From: Foliimonas ilicis
GTDB taxonomy: Bacteria; Pseudomonadota; Alphaproteobacteria; Rhizobiales; Rhizobiaceae
Assembly (NCBI RefSeq): GCF_039939195.1
Contig: NZ_JBDUUH010000004.1
Coordinates: forward strand, 1-64,000
DNA length: 64,000 bases
Direction: 5' to 3'
This document shows positions 34,738 to 43,648 of the stretch, piece after piece. The notes beneath the pieces are model-generated. The model was not told the origin of the DNA, did not search any database, and saw only the letters and a program-made list of their open reading frames with translations. How positions within the stretch are numbered: position 1 is the stretch's first letter; the number at the start of each line of letters is the position of its first letter. The translations under genes were made by a program, and so were the position numbers.

Positions 34738-35733
34738 ATGGAAATGATCGACCCATTTGGAAGAGCGATCAGCTATCTGCGCGTATCGGTGACCGATCGC
34801 TGCGATTTCCGCTGCACATATTGCATGGCGGAAGACATGACCTTTCTGCCCCGCAAGGATCTTCTTTCGCTTGAAGAGCTGGACCGGCTCTGCACCGTCT
34901 TCATAGAGAAGGGCGTCAAAAAGCTGCGCCTCACCGGCGGCGAGCCGCTGGTGCGCAAGAACATCATGCATCTCGTGCGCCAGATTTCGCGGCATCTCGA
35001 AAGCGGCGCTCTGGAAGAGCTGACACTGACGACGAACGGCTCACAGCTCGCGCGCTTCGCCGACGAGCTTGCCGATTGCGGTGTCAGGCGCATCAACGTT
35101 TCGATGGACACGCTCGATCCTGAAAAATTCCATACGATCACGCGCTGGGGCCATATCGACAAGGTCATGGCAGGCATAGATGCGGCACAGGCCGCAGGCA
35201 TCCACGTCAAGATCAATGCGGTTGCGCTGAAAGGCTTCAACGACTGCGAAATCCCCGAAATGCTGCGCTGGGCCAATGGCCGCGGCATGGATATGACGGT
35301 CATCGAAACCATGCCGATGGGCGAAATCGATGCGGATCGCACCGATCAGTATCTGCCGCTTTCGCTGCTGCGCGCCGATCTGGAGCGCCAGTTCACCCTG
35401 ACCGACATTCCCTACAAGACTGGCGGTCCTGCCCGCTATGTCGATGTCGCGGAAACCGGCGGCAGGCTCGGCTTCATCACCCCGATGACGCATAATTTCT
35501 GCGAGAGCTGCAATCGCGTCCGCCTCACCTGCACCGGCACGCTATATATGTGCCTTGGTCAGGAAGACGCGGCCGATCTGCGTGCACCGCTTCGCGCATC
35601 GGAAGGCAATGAGCTTTTGTCGAACGCAATAGACGAAGCCATTGGCCGCAAGCCTAAGGGCCACGATTTCATCATCGACCGCCGCACCAGCAGGCCGTCC
35701 GTCTCACGCCATATGAGTGTTACCGGCGGATGA
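34738..35733 (+). CDS. moaA: GTP 3',8-cyclase MoaA
   Basis: A 331-residue radical SAM enzyme that starts molybdenum cofactor synthesis from GTP. The N-terminal cluster motif is Cys22-x3-Cys26-x2-Cys29 (RCDFRCTYCM). The second cluster is bound by the C-terminal cysteines of FCESCNRVRLTCTGTLYMC. The last two residues are the conserved Gly-Gly tail needed for activity. The length is typical. It heads a plus-strand run that ends with mobA and mobB, and its stop overlaps the next gene by 4 bases (ATGA). Confidence 0.96.
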   Translation: MEMIDPFGRAISYLRVSVTDRCDFRCTYCMAEDMTFLPRKDLLSLEELDRLCTVFIEKGVKKLRLTGGEPLVRKNIMHLVRQISRHLESGALEELTLTTNGSQLARFADELADCGVRRINVSMDTLDPEKFHTITRWGHIDKVMAGIDAAQAAGIHVKINAVALKGFNDCEIPEMLRWANGRGMDMTVIETMPMGEIDADRTDQYLPLSLLRADLERQFTLTDIPYKTGGPARYVDVAETGGRLGFITPMTHNFCESCNRVRLTCTGTLYMCLGQEDAADLRAPLRASEGNELLSNAIDEAIGRKPKGHDFIIDRRTSRPSVSRHMSVTGG

Positions 35734-36224
35734 TCTGGCGCGTTTTTCGCCCGAACCTGCTTAGCAGCGCGCTTCTTTCGGCAATTTTGCTCACCTTTGC
35801 GGTGAATTCGGCAATTGCCGAGCAGAAAACCTACAAAAATCCGCGCTTCGGAACGTCAGTCACCTTTCCTGCCGACATATTCATCCGCAGCATGGAACCG
35901 CCCGCCAATGGTGACGGCATGAGCTGGAGCTCGAAGGATGGCGCGGTGCTTTCCGTTTTCGGCAGCAACAACGCACTGGACGACACGCCAGCCGGCTATG
36001 CCAAGCGCATCGAGGACGAGCCTGGCAAGCGTATAACCTACAAGCGCATCGCCGAGGACTGGCTGGTCATCTCCGGCGTGGAGAAGGAGCAGTTCTTCTA
36101 CATGCGCTATCAGTTTGGCGCCGATGGTGTGATCCACGGCCTCGTGATGCGCTATCCCTCATGGCGACACAGCACTTACGACCCGCTTGTCAGCAAAATC
36201 GCAGCAAGCTTGGATGGCCCATAA
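35730..36224 (+). CDS. Secreted hypothetical protein coupled to moaA
   Basis: A 164-residue protein with a signal peptide (1 to about 30, ending SAIAEQ). The mature domain begins KTYKNPRFGTSVTFPADIF, followed by alternating strands and a C-terminal segment MRYPSWRHSTYDPLVSKIAASL. This resembles small periplasmic proteins that fold like PsbP/MOG-type or serine/threonine-kinase tail domains, but I do not recognise a family. Its ATG overlaps the moaA stop, so translation is coupled. A role tied to molybdenum is suggested only by position. Confidence 0.75.
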   Translation: MIWRVFRPNLLSSALLSAILLTFAVNSAIAEQKTYKNPRFGTSVTFPADIFIRSMEPPANGDGMSWSSKDGAVLSVFGSNNALDDTPAGYAKRIEDEPGKRITYKRIAEDWLVISGVEKEQFFYMRYQFGADGVIHGLVMRYPSWRHSTYDPLVSKIAASLDGP

Positions 36225-36290
36225 GCACTCGACTGGTCCTACCCTTTCTCGTTGCAGTTGCGCTTTTCGGTGATACACCGAATAAAAAGC

Positions 36291-37229
36291 ATGAATCGGA
36301 AACGCCTGTTGCCTCTCTCGCCAAATCTGCGCGGCTCACTGTTCATGGTGGTGTCGATGATCGGCTTCACGACCAATGACGCATTGGTGAAGCTGGCCAC
36401 GGAGCATATGAGCTTCGGACAGGTGATGTTCGTGCGCGGCATGTTCGCGACTGTACTGATCGGACTTCTGGGCTGGTATCATAGCGCTTTCGCCAATTGG
36501 CGAGACATAATGCATCCGATAGTTGGCCTGCGCATTATCGGCGAGCTCGGCGCGACACTTTTCTTCCTCGCAGCCCTTTCCCGTCTGCCGCTGGCCAATG
36601 TTTCAGCGATCCTGCAGGCGCTGCCGCTTGCGGTGACGATGGCGGCAGCACTGTTTTTCGGTGAAACGGTCGGCTGGCGGCGATGGCTGGCGATCGCTGC
36701 GGGCTTCACCGGCGTCATGATTATCGTGCGGCCCGGTGCCGAAGGCTTCAACGTTTTCGCACTTCTGGTTCTGATATCGGTAGTCTTTTGCGCAATTCGC
36801 GATCTGGCGACAAAACGTATTCCCGATCACATTCCCTCGCTTCTGGTTTCAGCCGTGACTGCGATCATGGTGACGATAGCCGGTGCCTTCCTGATTATAC
36901 CGCTGGGCGGCTGGGTGCCGATGAACACCGAAGCCGTTGGCCTCAATGCGATGGCTGCGGTACTCGTAGTCGTTGGCTATCAGTTCATCATCATGGCGAT
37001 GCGGGTGGGTGAAATATCCGCGGTCGCACCGTTTCGATACACCGCGCTGCTGTGGGCGATTTTCCTCGGATACCTGATTTTCGGAGACCTTCCAGACGCG
37101 GCCATGATCATCGGCTCCATCATCATCGTCGGCTCGGGCCTCTACACGCTCTACCGCGACCGGGTCGTCGGCCGCAGCAAGGCCGCATCGGAAAGCACTG
37201 GCCCGAACATGGCGCCGGACGGGATCTGA
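36291..37229 (+). CDS. EamA/DMT family transporter
   Basis: A 312-residue membrane protein with ten predicted helices in two EamA repeats, the second around residues 155-290. The N-terminus is short and basic. I chose the ATG at 36291 (MNRKRLLPLSPNLRG), since the alternative TTG at 36252 has no ribosome binding site. The family includes metabolite exporters and some vitamin importers; the substrate is unknown here. Its TGA stop overlaps the ATG of the next gene (TGATG), so it is coupled to the Bcr/CflA-type transporter. Confidence 0.88.
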   Translation: MNRKRLLPLSPNLRGSLFMVVSMIGFTTNDALVKLATEHMSFGQVMFVRGMFATVLIGLLGWYHSAFANWRDIMHPIVGLRIIGELGATLFFLAALSRLPLANVSAILQALPLAVTMAAALFFGETVGWRRWLAIAAGFTGVMIIVRPGAEGFNVFALLVLISVVFCAIRDLATKRIPDHIPSLLVSAVTAIMVTIAGAFLIIPLGGWVPMNTEAVGLNAMAAVLVVVGYQFIIMAMRVGEISAVAPFRYTALLWAIFLGYLIFGDLPDAAMIIGSIIIVGSGLYTLYRDRVVGRSKAASESTGPNMAPDGI

Positions 37230-38437
37230 TGTCACGACGCTTTCTCAATAAAAAGACGCCGCCACACATAATGACGCTGGTTCTGGCAGCCTCGCTCAGT
37301 GCGCTGCCAATGAACATCTTCCTGCCTTCGCTGCCCGGCATGGCGAAATTCTTCGAGACGGACTACGCCACCGTGCAGTTGACGGTGTCGCTCTATCTCG
37401 TCTCGACAGCTCTGTTGCAGATATTCATCGGCCCGGCATCGGATCGCTTCGGTCGCCGACCCGTCATGCTCGCCTGCTTCGCCATCTTCCTTGGCGGCAC
37501 GGTTGCAGCGGTCTATGCCCCGACGATCGAGATGTTGCTCGTCTGCCGAACATTCCAGTCATTCGCGGCAGCCGGCATGGTGCTTTCCCGCGCCGTCATT
37601 CGCGACACCACGGATGCCGTGCATTCGGCCAGCAAGATCGGCTACGTCACAATGGGCATGAGCATCGTGCCGATGATCGGCCCGGTGATCGGCGGTTTCC
37701 TCGACGAATGGTTCGGATGGCAATCGACATTCCTGCTGATGCTGGCATTCGGTCTTTTGGCGTTTCTCGTGATCTATCTCGATCTCGGAGAAACAAATCG
37801 CGCTACCTCTTCCAGCTTTTCAGAGCAGTTCAAAGCCTATCCGAAACTGCTCACATCGCGCCGTTTCTGGGGCTACACGCTGACCGCAGCTTTTACTTCC
37901 GGCGCGTTTTTCGCGTTTCTCGGCGGTGGCCCCTATGTCGCGACCGAATTGCTGGGATTAAGCCCCTCTCAATATGGATTCTACTTCGGACTCCTTTCCG
38001 TCGGCTATCTCATCGGAAACTTCTGCTCCGGCCAGCTTTCCTATCGCATAGGCATCAATCGCATGATGCTTATGGGAAACATCATAAGCAGCGTCGGCAT
38101 GGTGCTTTCGATCGTGCTGTTCACGCTGGGCTACAATCACCCGCTGGCATTGTTCGGACCTGCCGCATTTACCGGCATCGGAAACGGTGTAACGCTGCCC
38201 AACGCGATCGCGGGCATTGTCAGTGTGAGGTCCGACCTTGCAGGCTCGGCTTCCGGCCTTGGCGGTGCAATGCAGATCGGCGGCGGAGCGATCCTTTCGG
38301 TGGTTGCAGGGCATCTTCTTGGCCCCGATACTGGACCTTATCCGCTGCTATGGGTCATGCTGCTTTCTTCCAGTGCAGCGTTGCTCTGCACGGCCTATGT
38401 TATGCGTGTGTCCAGAGAGGTTGGCGCGGTTCGCTAG
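37229..38437 (+). CDS. Bcr/CflA-type multidrug efflux MFS transporter
   Basis: A 402-residue, 12-helix transporter. The Bcr/CflA features are SALPMNIFLPSLPGMAKFF near the N-terminus, the motif GPASDRFGRRPVML (about 68-81), and the TM5 motif PMIGPVIGGFLDE near 150. The family exports drugs or sulfonamide-like compounds and, in some members, cysteine or other metabolites. The start at 37229 is set by the overlap with the EamA stop; an upstream frame-mate from 37052 lies inside that gene. It is within the moaA-mobAB run. Confidence 0.92.
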   Translation: MSRRFLNKKTPPHIMTLVLAASLSALPMNIFLPSLPGMAKFFETDYATVQLTVSLYLVSTALLQIFIGPASDRFGRRPVMLACFAIFLGGTVAAVYAPTIEMLLVCRTFQSFAAAGMVLSRAVIRDTTDAVHSASKIGYVTMGMSIVPMIGPVIGGFLDEWFGWQSTFLLMLAFGLLAFLVIYLDLGETNRATSSSFSEQFKAYPKLLTSRRFWGYTLTAAFTSGAFFAFLGGGPYVATELLGLSPSQYGFYFGLLSVGYLIGNFCSGQLSYRIGINRMMLMGNIISSVGMVLSIVLFTLGYNHPLALFGPAAFTGIGNGVTLPNAIAGIVSVRSDLAGSASGLGGAMQIGGGAILSVVAGHLLGPDTGPYPLLWVMLLSSSAALLCTAYVMRVSREVGAVR

Positions 38438-38440
38438 AAT

Positions 38441-39073
38441 ATGAAGCAGGGAATTGCCGGCATCGTTTTATCGGGCGGACTTTCGTCGAGAATGGGCGGA
38501 GGCGACAAGGGCCTGTTGCAGCTTGCGGGCCGCTCGATGCTTTCGCGCGTGCTCGCACGTCTCTTGCCGCAGGTGGACACGATCGCAATCAGCGCCAACA
38601 GCCACCCTGCCCTTTTTTCATCCTTCGATTTTCCGGTGATACCGGATTTATGCGAACAGCCCGCCGCGCCGCTGGCCGGCATCCTCGCCTGCATGGAATG
38701 GGCGGCCCGCACCGGCAGCGGAAACCGCATCGCCAGCGTTGCCGTCGACACTCCGTTCTTCCCGAAGGATCTTGTCGCAGTCCTTTCACAAGAGCTGACC
38801 GGCAGTGAGAGAAAAATCGCGGTTGCCAGTTCGCGAGGCAGGCTGCATCCGGTCTTTGCGCTTTGGGACATCGATCTCAGACACGACCTCAAAACCTTCA
38901 TGAACGAAGGGAAATCGCTAAGCGTTATGGCTTTTATCAAGCGTCACGGCATGGTCGAGTGCAGTTTCCCCGATCTGGGCCTGGCCGGAGAAACGATGGA
39001 CCCGTTCTTCAACGTGAACACGCCGGACGATCTGGCGACAGCCGAACGATATGCAAAGGCGCTTGAGCAATGA
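38441..39073 (+). CDS. mobA: Molybdenum cofactor guanylyltransferase
   Basis: A 210-residue enzyme that attaches GMP to molybdopterin, giving the bis-MGD form used by DMSO-reductase family enzymes. The nucleotide-binding loop LSGGLSSRMGGGDKGLL is near residues 10-26, and the metal-binding Asp is in VAVDTPFF. The C-terminal NVNTPDDL is the family's usual ending. It begins 3 bases after the efflux gene and overlaps mobB by 4 bases. Confidence 0.94.
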   Translation: MKQGIAGIVLSGGLSSRMGGGDKGLLQLAGRSMLSRVLARLLPQVDTIAISANSHPALFSSFDFPVIPDLCEQPAAPLAGILACMEWAARTGSGNRIASVAVDTPFFPKDLVAVLSQELTGSERKIAVASSRGRLHPVFALWDIDLRHDLKTFMNEGKSLSVMAFIKRHGMVECSFPDLGLAGETMDPFFNVNTPDDLATAERYAKALEQ

Positions 39074-39582
39074 AGCAGCGCGTATTCGGCATTACCGGAT
39101 GGAAGAATTCCGGCAAAACCACGATGACAGAGCGGCTCGTGACCGAACTCACGAAGCGCGGCTGGAAAATTTCGACCGTCAAACATGCCCATCACGACTT
39201 CGATATAGACAAGGAAGGCACCGACAGTTTTCGCCACCGCGCGGCGGGCGCCAGCGAGGTCGCAATCGTCTCGGACCGGCGCTGGGCCGTCATCCACGAA
39301 TTGCGCGAGGAAAACGAGCCTTCCTTGGAAGCGATACTCGCGCGATTGTCGCCCTGCGATCTCGTTCTGGTCGAAGGTTACAAACGTAACGATCACCTGA
39401 AACTGGAAGTAAGGCGCATTCAAGCCAGGGATACGGCCCCGCTTTCGGACGATGACGACAGGATCGTTGCCATCGCAGCCGACCATGAAATTTCGCAAAA
39501 CCACCTGCCGTTTTTTGCCATCGACGACATTTCGGCCATCGCCGATTTCGTCGAAAAGACCACGAATCTTGCAAAACCCTAG
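39070..39582 (+). CDS. mobB: Molybdopterin-guanine dinucleotide biosynthesis protein B
   Basis: A 170-residue GTP-binding protein. The P-loop GWKNSGKTTM is at residues 9-18, with KHAHHDFDID near 40 and the switch-like LVEGYK near 99. MobB aids MobA in forming molybdopterin guanine dinucleotide, although it is not essential in E. coli. Its ATG overlaps the mobA stop (ATGA). It ends the run that started with moaA; 168 bases with a likely promoter separate it from the next transporter. Confidence 0.94.
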   Translation: MKQRVFGITGWKNSGKTTMTERLVTELTKRGWKISTVKHAHHDFDIDKEGTDSFRHRAAGASEVAIVSDRRWAVIHELREENEPSLEAILARLSPCDLVLVEGYKRNDHLKLEVRRIQARDTAPLSDDDDRIVAIAADHEISQNHLPFFAIDDISAIADFVEKTTNLAKP

Positions 39583-39750
39583 CCTATAGTCGCATTCGGG
39601 ATGTGACGTATGGTCATTTCCCGGCTTGGTTTTGCGGTTGCTTTTTCGTTTCAAACAATGGGAATATCCCTCTAGCTGCGGGACGGGAGATGTCCTCAGA
39701 TGGCGCGTTCGGGTAACAGGGCGGCCGATTGAAAACAGAGAGGAACTTTA

Positions 39751-40527
39751 ATGCGTATTTTGACACGGCTGGGGCTTGCCGGTTCGATCTTTGCTTTGGC
39801 CATGGGCGCTGCCCAGGCACAGGAAGCCACGTTGAAGATCGGAACTGAAGGCGCTTATCCCCCCTTCAACAATCTGACCGCCGATGGAAAGCTGGAAGGC
39901 TTCGACATCGACATCGCAAACGCACTCTGCGACGAAATGAAAGTGAAGTGCGAATTCATTACCCAGGATTGGGATGGCATCATCCCTGCTCTTCAGGCCA
40001 GCAAGTTCGATGCGATCATCGCATCCATGTCGATCACCGACGAACGCAAGAAGCAGGTCGATTTCACCAACAAATATTACAATACCCCGCCCGGCATCGC
40101 CGTGCCGAAGGATTCCGACATCAAGGGCGTGACCAAGGAAGACCTCGCCGGCAAGACGATCGGCGTTCAGGGCTCGACCACGCATTCGAACTATTCCGAA
40201 GCGACCTACACCGACAGCACCGTGAAGCTTTACCCGACGGCTGACGAATACAAGCTGGATATCCAGAATGGCCGTCTCGACGCAGTCAATGACGACGTCG
40301 TGGTGCTTCAGCAGTGGCTGGATTCGGCAGAAGGCGAATGCTGCAAGCTGGTCGGCACGATCGAGCCTGTCGAATCGATCCACGGTCCGGGCGCAGGCGT
40401 CGCGATCCGCAAGGGCGACACAGAACTGGCTGAAAAGTTCAATGCCGCCATCGACGCTATCCGCGCCAACGGAAAGTACAAGGAAATCAACGACAAGTAC
40501 TTCAAATTCGACGTGTATGGTGGCTGA
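39751..40527 (+). CDS. Polar/basic amino acid ABC transporter substrate-binding protein
   Basis: A 258-residue periplasmic solute-binding protein of family 3. The signal peptide ends after AQA (residue 23). The mature protein begins EATLKIGTEGAYPPFNNL and contains the family signature GFDIDIANALCDE (about 50-62). Sequence style is that of lysine/arginine/ornithine- or histidine-binding proteins. GAGAGGAA precedes the ATG by 5 bases. It is followed by a strong hairpin and two permease genes. The preceding 168 bases hold no gene and probably the promoter. Confidence 0.92.
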   Translation: MRILTRLGLAGSIFALAMGAAQAQEATLKIGTEGAYPPFNNLTADGKLEGFDIDIANALCDEMKVKCEFITQDWDGIIPALQASKFDAIIASMSITDERKKQVDFTNKYYNTPPGIAVPKDSDIKGVTKEDLAGKTIGVQGSTTHSNYSEATYTDSTVKLYPTADEYKLDIQNGRLDAVNDDVVVLQQWLDSAEGECCKLVGTIEPVESIHGPGAGVAIRKGDTELAEKFNAAIDAIRANGKYKEINDKYFKFDVYGG

Positions 40528-40552
40528 TGCCAGCCCCTTCGAAGAGCTGAGA

Positions 40553-40587
40553 AAACGAACGGCGGGAGCGATTCCCGCCGTTCGTTT
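40553..40587 (+). terminator. Intercistronic hairpin between binding protein and permease genes
   Basis: A 15-base perfect stem (AAACGAACGGCGGGA and its complement) with loop GCGAT, ending in TTT. Such hairpins are common after binding-protein genes and let that gene be expressed more than the permeases, either by partial termination or by mRNA protection. Confidence 0.75.
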
Positions 40588-40623
40588 AATCGTCTTCGAG
40601 TTCCTCGGATAGCGGTCTGACCG

Positions 40624-41337
40624 ATGGAAAAATACTGGACATTATTGAGTTTCGGTTCCGGCGGCTGGGGAGGCAGCATCGCCAATGGCGTCTTCATCAC
40701 CGTGTCGCTGGCGCTTGCCACCCTGCCGCTCGGTCTGTTCGTCGGCTTTCTGGTCGCACTCGCAAAGCGCTCGGAAGACAGGACACTCCGCCTCGCCGGC
40801 AACATCTACACGACGATCTTTCGCGGCCTGCCTGAACTCCTGACGCTGTTTCTGGTATTTTACGGCGCGCAGATCGGCATACAAAAACTCGTCCAGACGA
40901 TCAGCCCCGGCACCACTATCGAGATCAACAGCTTCGTCGCCGGTATGGTGGCCTTGGGCGCCGTTTTCTCCTCCTATGCCAGCGAGGTGTTTCTCTCGGC
41001 ATTCCGCGCGATCCCGCACGGGCAGTATGAGGGCGGCTATTCGATCGGCCTTTCCAACGGCCAGACGATGCGCCTCGTCGTCCTGCCGCAGCTTGTGCGC
41101 ATCGCCCTGCCCGGACTCTCCAATCTCTGGCTGATCCTTCTGAAAGACACCGCCCTCGTCTCGGCGATCGGCCTGTCGGACATTCTGCGGCAGACCGGAA
41201 TTGCAGCGCGCGTCACGAAAGAGGCATTCCTGTTCTTCGGCACCGCCTGCCTGATCTATCTTGTGCTGGCGATCATCTCCTCCTTCGGCATTGGAATGAT
41301 CGAGCGCAGTGTTAACCGTCAGGAAGTGCGCCGATGA
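40624..41337 (+). CDS. Amino acid ABC transporter permease (HisQ-like)
   Basis: A 237-residue inner-membrane permease with about five helices. The His/Glu/Gln/Arg/opine permease pattern is clear: IYTTIFRGLPELLTLFLVFYG near residues 60-80, and the EAA loop EGGYSIGLSNGQTMRLVVLPQ near 139-159, which contacts the ATPase. It pairs with the HisM-like permease, whose start overlaps its stop by 4 bases (ATGA). Confidence 0.93.
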   Translation: MEKYWTLLSFGSGGWGGSIANGVFITVSLALATLPLGLFVGFLVALAKRSEDRTLRLAGNIYTTIFRGLPELLTLFLVFYGAQIGIQKLVQTISPGTTIEINSFVAGMVALGAVFSSYASEVFLSAFRAIPHGQYEGGYSIGLSNGQTMRLVVLPQLVRIALPGLSNLWLILLKDTALVSAIGLSDILRQTGIAARVTKEAFLFFGTACLIYLVLAIISSFGIGMIERSVNRQEVRR

Positions 41338-42161
41338 GTATCGCGTCCGACCAGACGCATGTAGAGCGCCCGCCGGATGCCGCGCGCGGCTGGCCGCGTG
41401 ATCGCATCATCGGCACCGTGCTTCTGGTCCTGTGGTCGCTTCTCGGCCTTGTGCTGGCGCTTTTCCTCATCAATGCGTGGGATCCCGAACTCTTCGCGCG
41501 TTATGCGCCGTCCTACCTTTCGGGCCTCGGCGTCACCATTACGCTGGTCGGCTGCTCCATTGTCATTGGTGCGGTGCTTTCGATCCCCATCGCCTATGCG
41601 CGTATGTCGAAAAGCAGGATTCTGGGCGCGTTCGCCTATGCCTATGTCTATTTCTTCCGTGGTACACCGCTTCTGGCGCAGACGTTCCTGATCTATTACG
41701 GCCTTGGCTCGTTTCGTCCGCAGCTTGAATCTGTCGGTCTCTGGACCTTTTTCCGCGATGCGTGGAACTGCGCCCTGTTTGCCTTCGCGTTGAACACCGC
41801 CGCCTATCAGGCCGAAATCCTGCGCGGCGCAATCCAGAGCGTCGGGCGCGGCCAATGGGAGGGTGCAGCCGCACTCGGCCTGTCGAAATATGCCACGCTG
41901 CGCAAGATCATCCTGCCGCAGGCCCTCATCGTCGCGCTGCGCCCCTATGGCAATGAAATCATCCTGATGATCAAGGGCTCGGCCATCGTTGCGATCATTA
42001 CGGTCTATGATTTGATGGGCGAGACGCGGCGTGCTTATTCGCGCACCTTCGACTTCCAGACTTATCTCTGGGCGGCAATCATCTATCTGGCGCTTGTGGA
42101 GACGCTTCGGCACGGCGTCGAATGGATCGAACGCCGGATTACGCGCCATCTCAAACGCTGA
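41334..42161 (+). CDS. Amino acid ABC transporter permease (HisM-like)
   Basis: A 275-residue permease. It is longer than its partner because of a hydrophilic N-terminal extension (1-25) and a first helix around 30-50. The permease core includes YAYVYFFRGTPLLAQTFLIYYG and the EAA loop REWEGAAALGL-type segment near 175-195. No ATP-binding subunit follows; the next gene is a dehydrogenase. The transporter must therefore borrow an ATPase encoded elsewhere. Confidence 0.93.
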   Translation: MSIASDQTHVERPPDAARGWPRDRIIGTVLLVLWSLLGLVLALFLINAWDPELFARYAPSYLSGLGVTITLVGCSIVIGAVLSIPIAYARMSKSRILGAFAYAYVYFFRGTPLLAQTFLIYYGLGSFRPQLESVGLWTFFRDAWNCALFAFALNTAAYQAEILRGAIQSVGRGQWEGAAALGLSKYATLRKIILPQALIVALRPYGNEIILMIKGSAIVAIITVYDLMGETRRAYSRTFDFQTYLWAAIIYLALVETLRHGVEWIERRITRHLKR

Positions 42162-42236
42162 TTTCACTGTGCCGGTTCACCAGGAAGACGAGATAGGCTA
42201 AACCGGCTGCAAAGCAGAATGCGGATGGAGAAAAGA

Positions 42237-43106
42237 ATGGCGAAAGTAGCGTTTCTGGGTCTTGGCGTGATGGGCTATCCAATGGCTGGCCATCTGGCGA
42301 AAAAGGGTGGCCACGATGTCACCGTCTACAACCGCACTGCCGCCAAGGCGCAGAAATGGGTTTCCGAATTCGGCGGAAGCCATGCGTCAACGCCTGCGGA
42401 CGCCGCTAAAGACAAGGATTTCGTCTTCGCGTGCGTGGGAAATGACGACGATCTGCGCTCCGTGACCATTGGCGAGGATGGCGCATTCCAATCCATGAAA
42501 AAGGGCGCGATCTTCATCGACAACACGACGGCATCAGCCGAAGTCGCGCGCGAACTGTCGAAGGAAGCCCAGTCCAAGGGGTTTTCCTTCCTCGACGCAC
42601 CAGTATCGGGCGGTCAGGCAGGCGCGGAAAACGGTGTGCTGACCGTCATGGCCGGCGGCGATGAAAAAGCGTTCGAGACGGCCAAGCCCGTCATCGATTC
42701 CTTCGCGCGCATGGTCGGCCATATGGGCGAATCCGGCGCAGGCCAGCTTACCAAGATGATCAACCAGATCTGCATCGCAGGTCTGGTTCAGGGCCTCGCG
42801 GAAGGCGTCCATTTCGGCAAGAAAGCCGGGCTCGACATCGAAAAAGTCATCGACGTGATTTCAAAGGGCGCCGCAGGCTCCTGGCAGATGGAAAACCGTC
42901 ACAAGACGATGAATGCCAGCAAGTATGATTTCGGCTTCGCCGTCGACTGGATGCGCAAAGACCTCGAAATCTGCCTCTCCGAAGCAGACCGCAACGGCGC
43001 TTCCCTGCCCGTCACCGCCCTGGTCGATCAATTCTACAAGGATGTGCAGCGCATGGGCGGGCAACGCTGGGATACGTCCTCGCTGCTTGCGAGGTTGGAG
43101 AAGTAG
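42237..43106 (+). CDS. NAD(P)-dependent beta-hydroxyacid dehydrogenase (3-hydroxyisobutyrate dehydrogenase/GlxR family)
   Basis: A 289-residue enzyme. The N-terminal dinucleotide fold FLGLGVMGYPMAGHLAKKG (5-23) is followed by the substrate motif DAPVSGGQAGAENG (about 117-130) and the catalytic Lys in GAGQLTKMINQ near 170. The family covers 3-hydroxyisobutyrate, tartronate semialdehyde and related reductases; the exact substrate is open. The ATG at 42237 is preceded by GGAG at 7 bases; ATGs at 42219 and 42225 are less suited. No pathway partner is adjacent. Confidence 0.9.
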   Translation: MAKVAFLGLGVMGYPMAGHLAKKGGHDVTVYNRTAAKAQKWVSEFGGSHASTPADAAKDKDFVFACVGNDDDLRSVTIGEDGAFQSMKKGAIFIDNTTASAEVARELSKEAQSKGFSFLDAPVSGGQAGAENGVLTVMAGGDEKAFETAKPVIDSFARMVGHMGESGAGQLTKMINQICIAGLVQGLAEGVHFGKKAGLDIEKVIDVISKGAAGSWQMENRHKTMNASKYDFGFAVDWMRKDLEICLSEADRNGASLPVTALVDQFYKDVQRMGGQRWDTSSLLARLEK

Positions 43107-43169
43107 TTTCGCTACGCCAAATTCGCGTCAGGCTGTAACAACGATCGAGATCAACGAGAAATTGGGCCT

Positions 43170-43610
43170 TTGCGTTTGTCCCGCCCCGAATTTCCTCTGA
43201 CTATTTTCCTACTCTGCGTTCTAGCCATGGTCTCTATGCTGGTATTGGGATCGCGTGGCCTTAATCTTGAATTCGAGAACGGCCCAACGCTCGGCATGAC
43301 CTTTGGTTTTCTCGCCTCTTTGATCGCCTTGAGAGTTCGGAATCGATGTATTGCCGGACTGGTCGTTAGTTTGGTTATCGCCGCTGCAATACTGGCCGGC
43401 CCCATGGTCGGTTTCATGCTGCTTTTCGGTTTATTTACCGGGTTCGGTGGCTTGTTTGCTCTAGCTGGTACTTGGGGCGAACCGGGAATGGAGGGGGTAG
43501 GCATCCATTCGATTGCGCTGCTTGGCATAGCGGCAGCGGCGGCCCTTTGCTTCGTCAGTCAGGCTTGGGCTGTTCTACGAGCCCGCGATGTCTGGAGACA
43601 GCACCGATAA
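43170..43610 (+). CDS. Small hypothetical membrane protein
   Basis: A 146-residue protein with about four predicted helices (about 9-27, 41-56, 61-95 as one or two helices, and 112-133) and a basic C-terminus. The start is a TTG with no strong ribosome binding site, so its N-terminus is uncertain. The G+C content looks lower than its neighbours and no family is recognised. The opposite strand is also open but gives a low-complexity product, so this reading is preferred. It lies between convergent genes and may be a recent or strain-specific gene. Confidence 0.5.
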   Translation: MRLSRPEFPLTIFLLCVLAMVSMLVLGSRGLNLEFENGPTLGMTFGFLASLIALRVRNRCIAGLVVSLVIAAAILAGPMVGFMLLFGLFTGFGGLFALAGTWGEPGMEGVGIHSIALLGIAAAAALCFVSQAWAVLRARDVWRQHR

Positions 43611-43648
43611 CATCCAGGACACCGTTTGCAGCCTGACCCACGAAAGTT

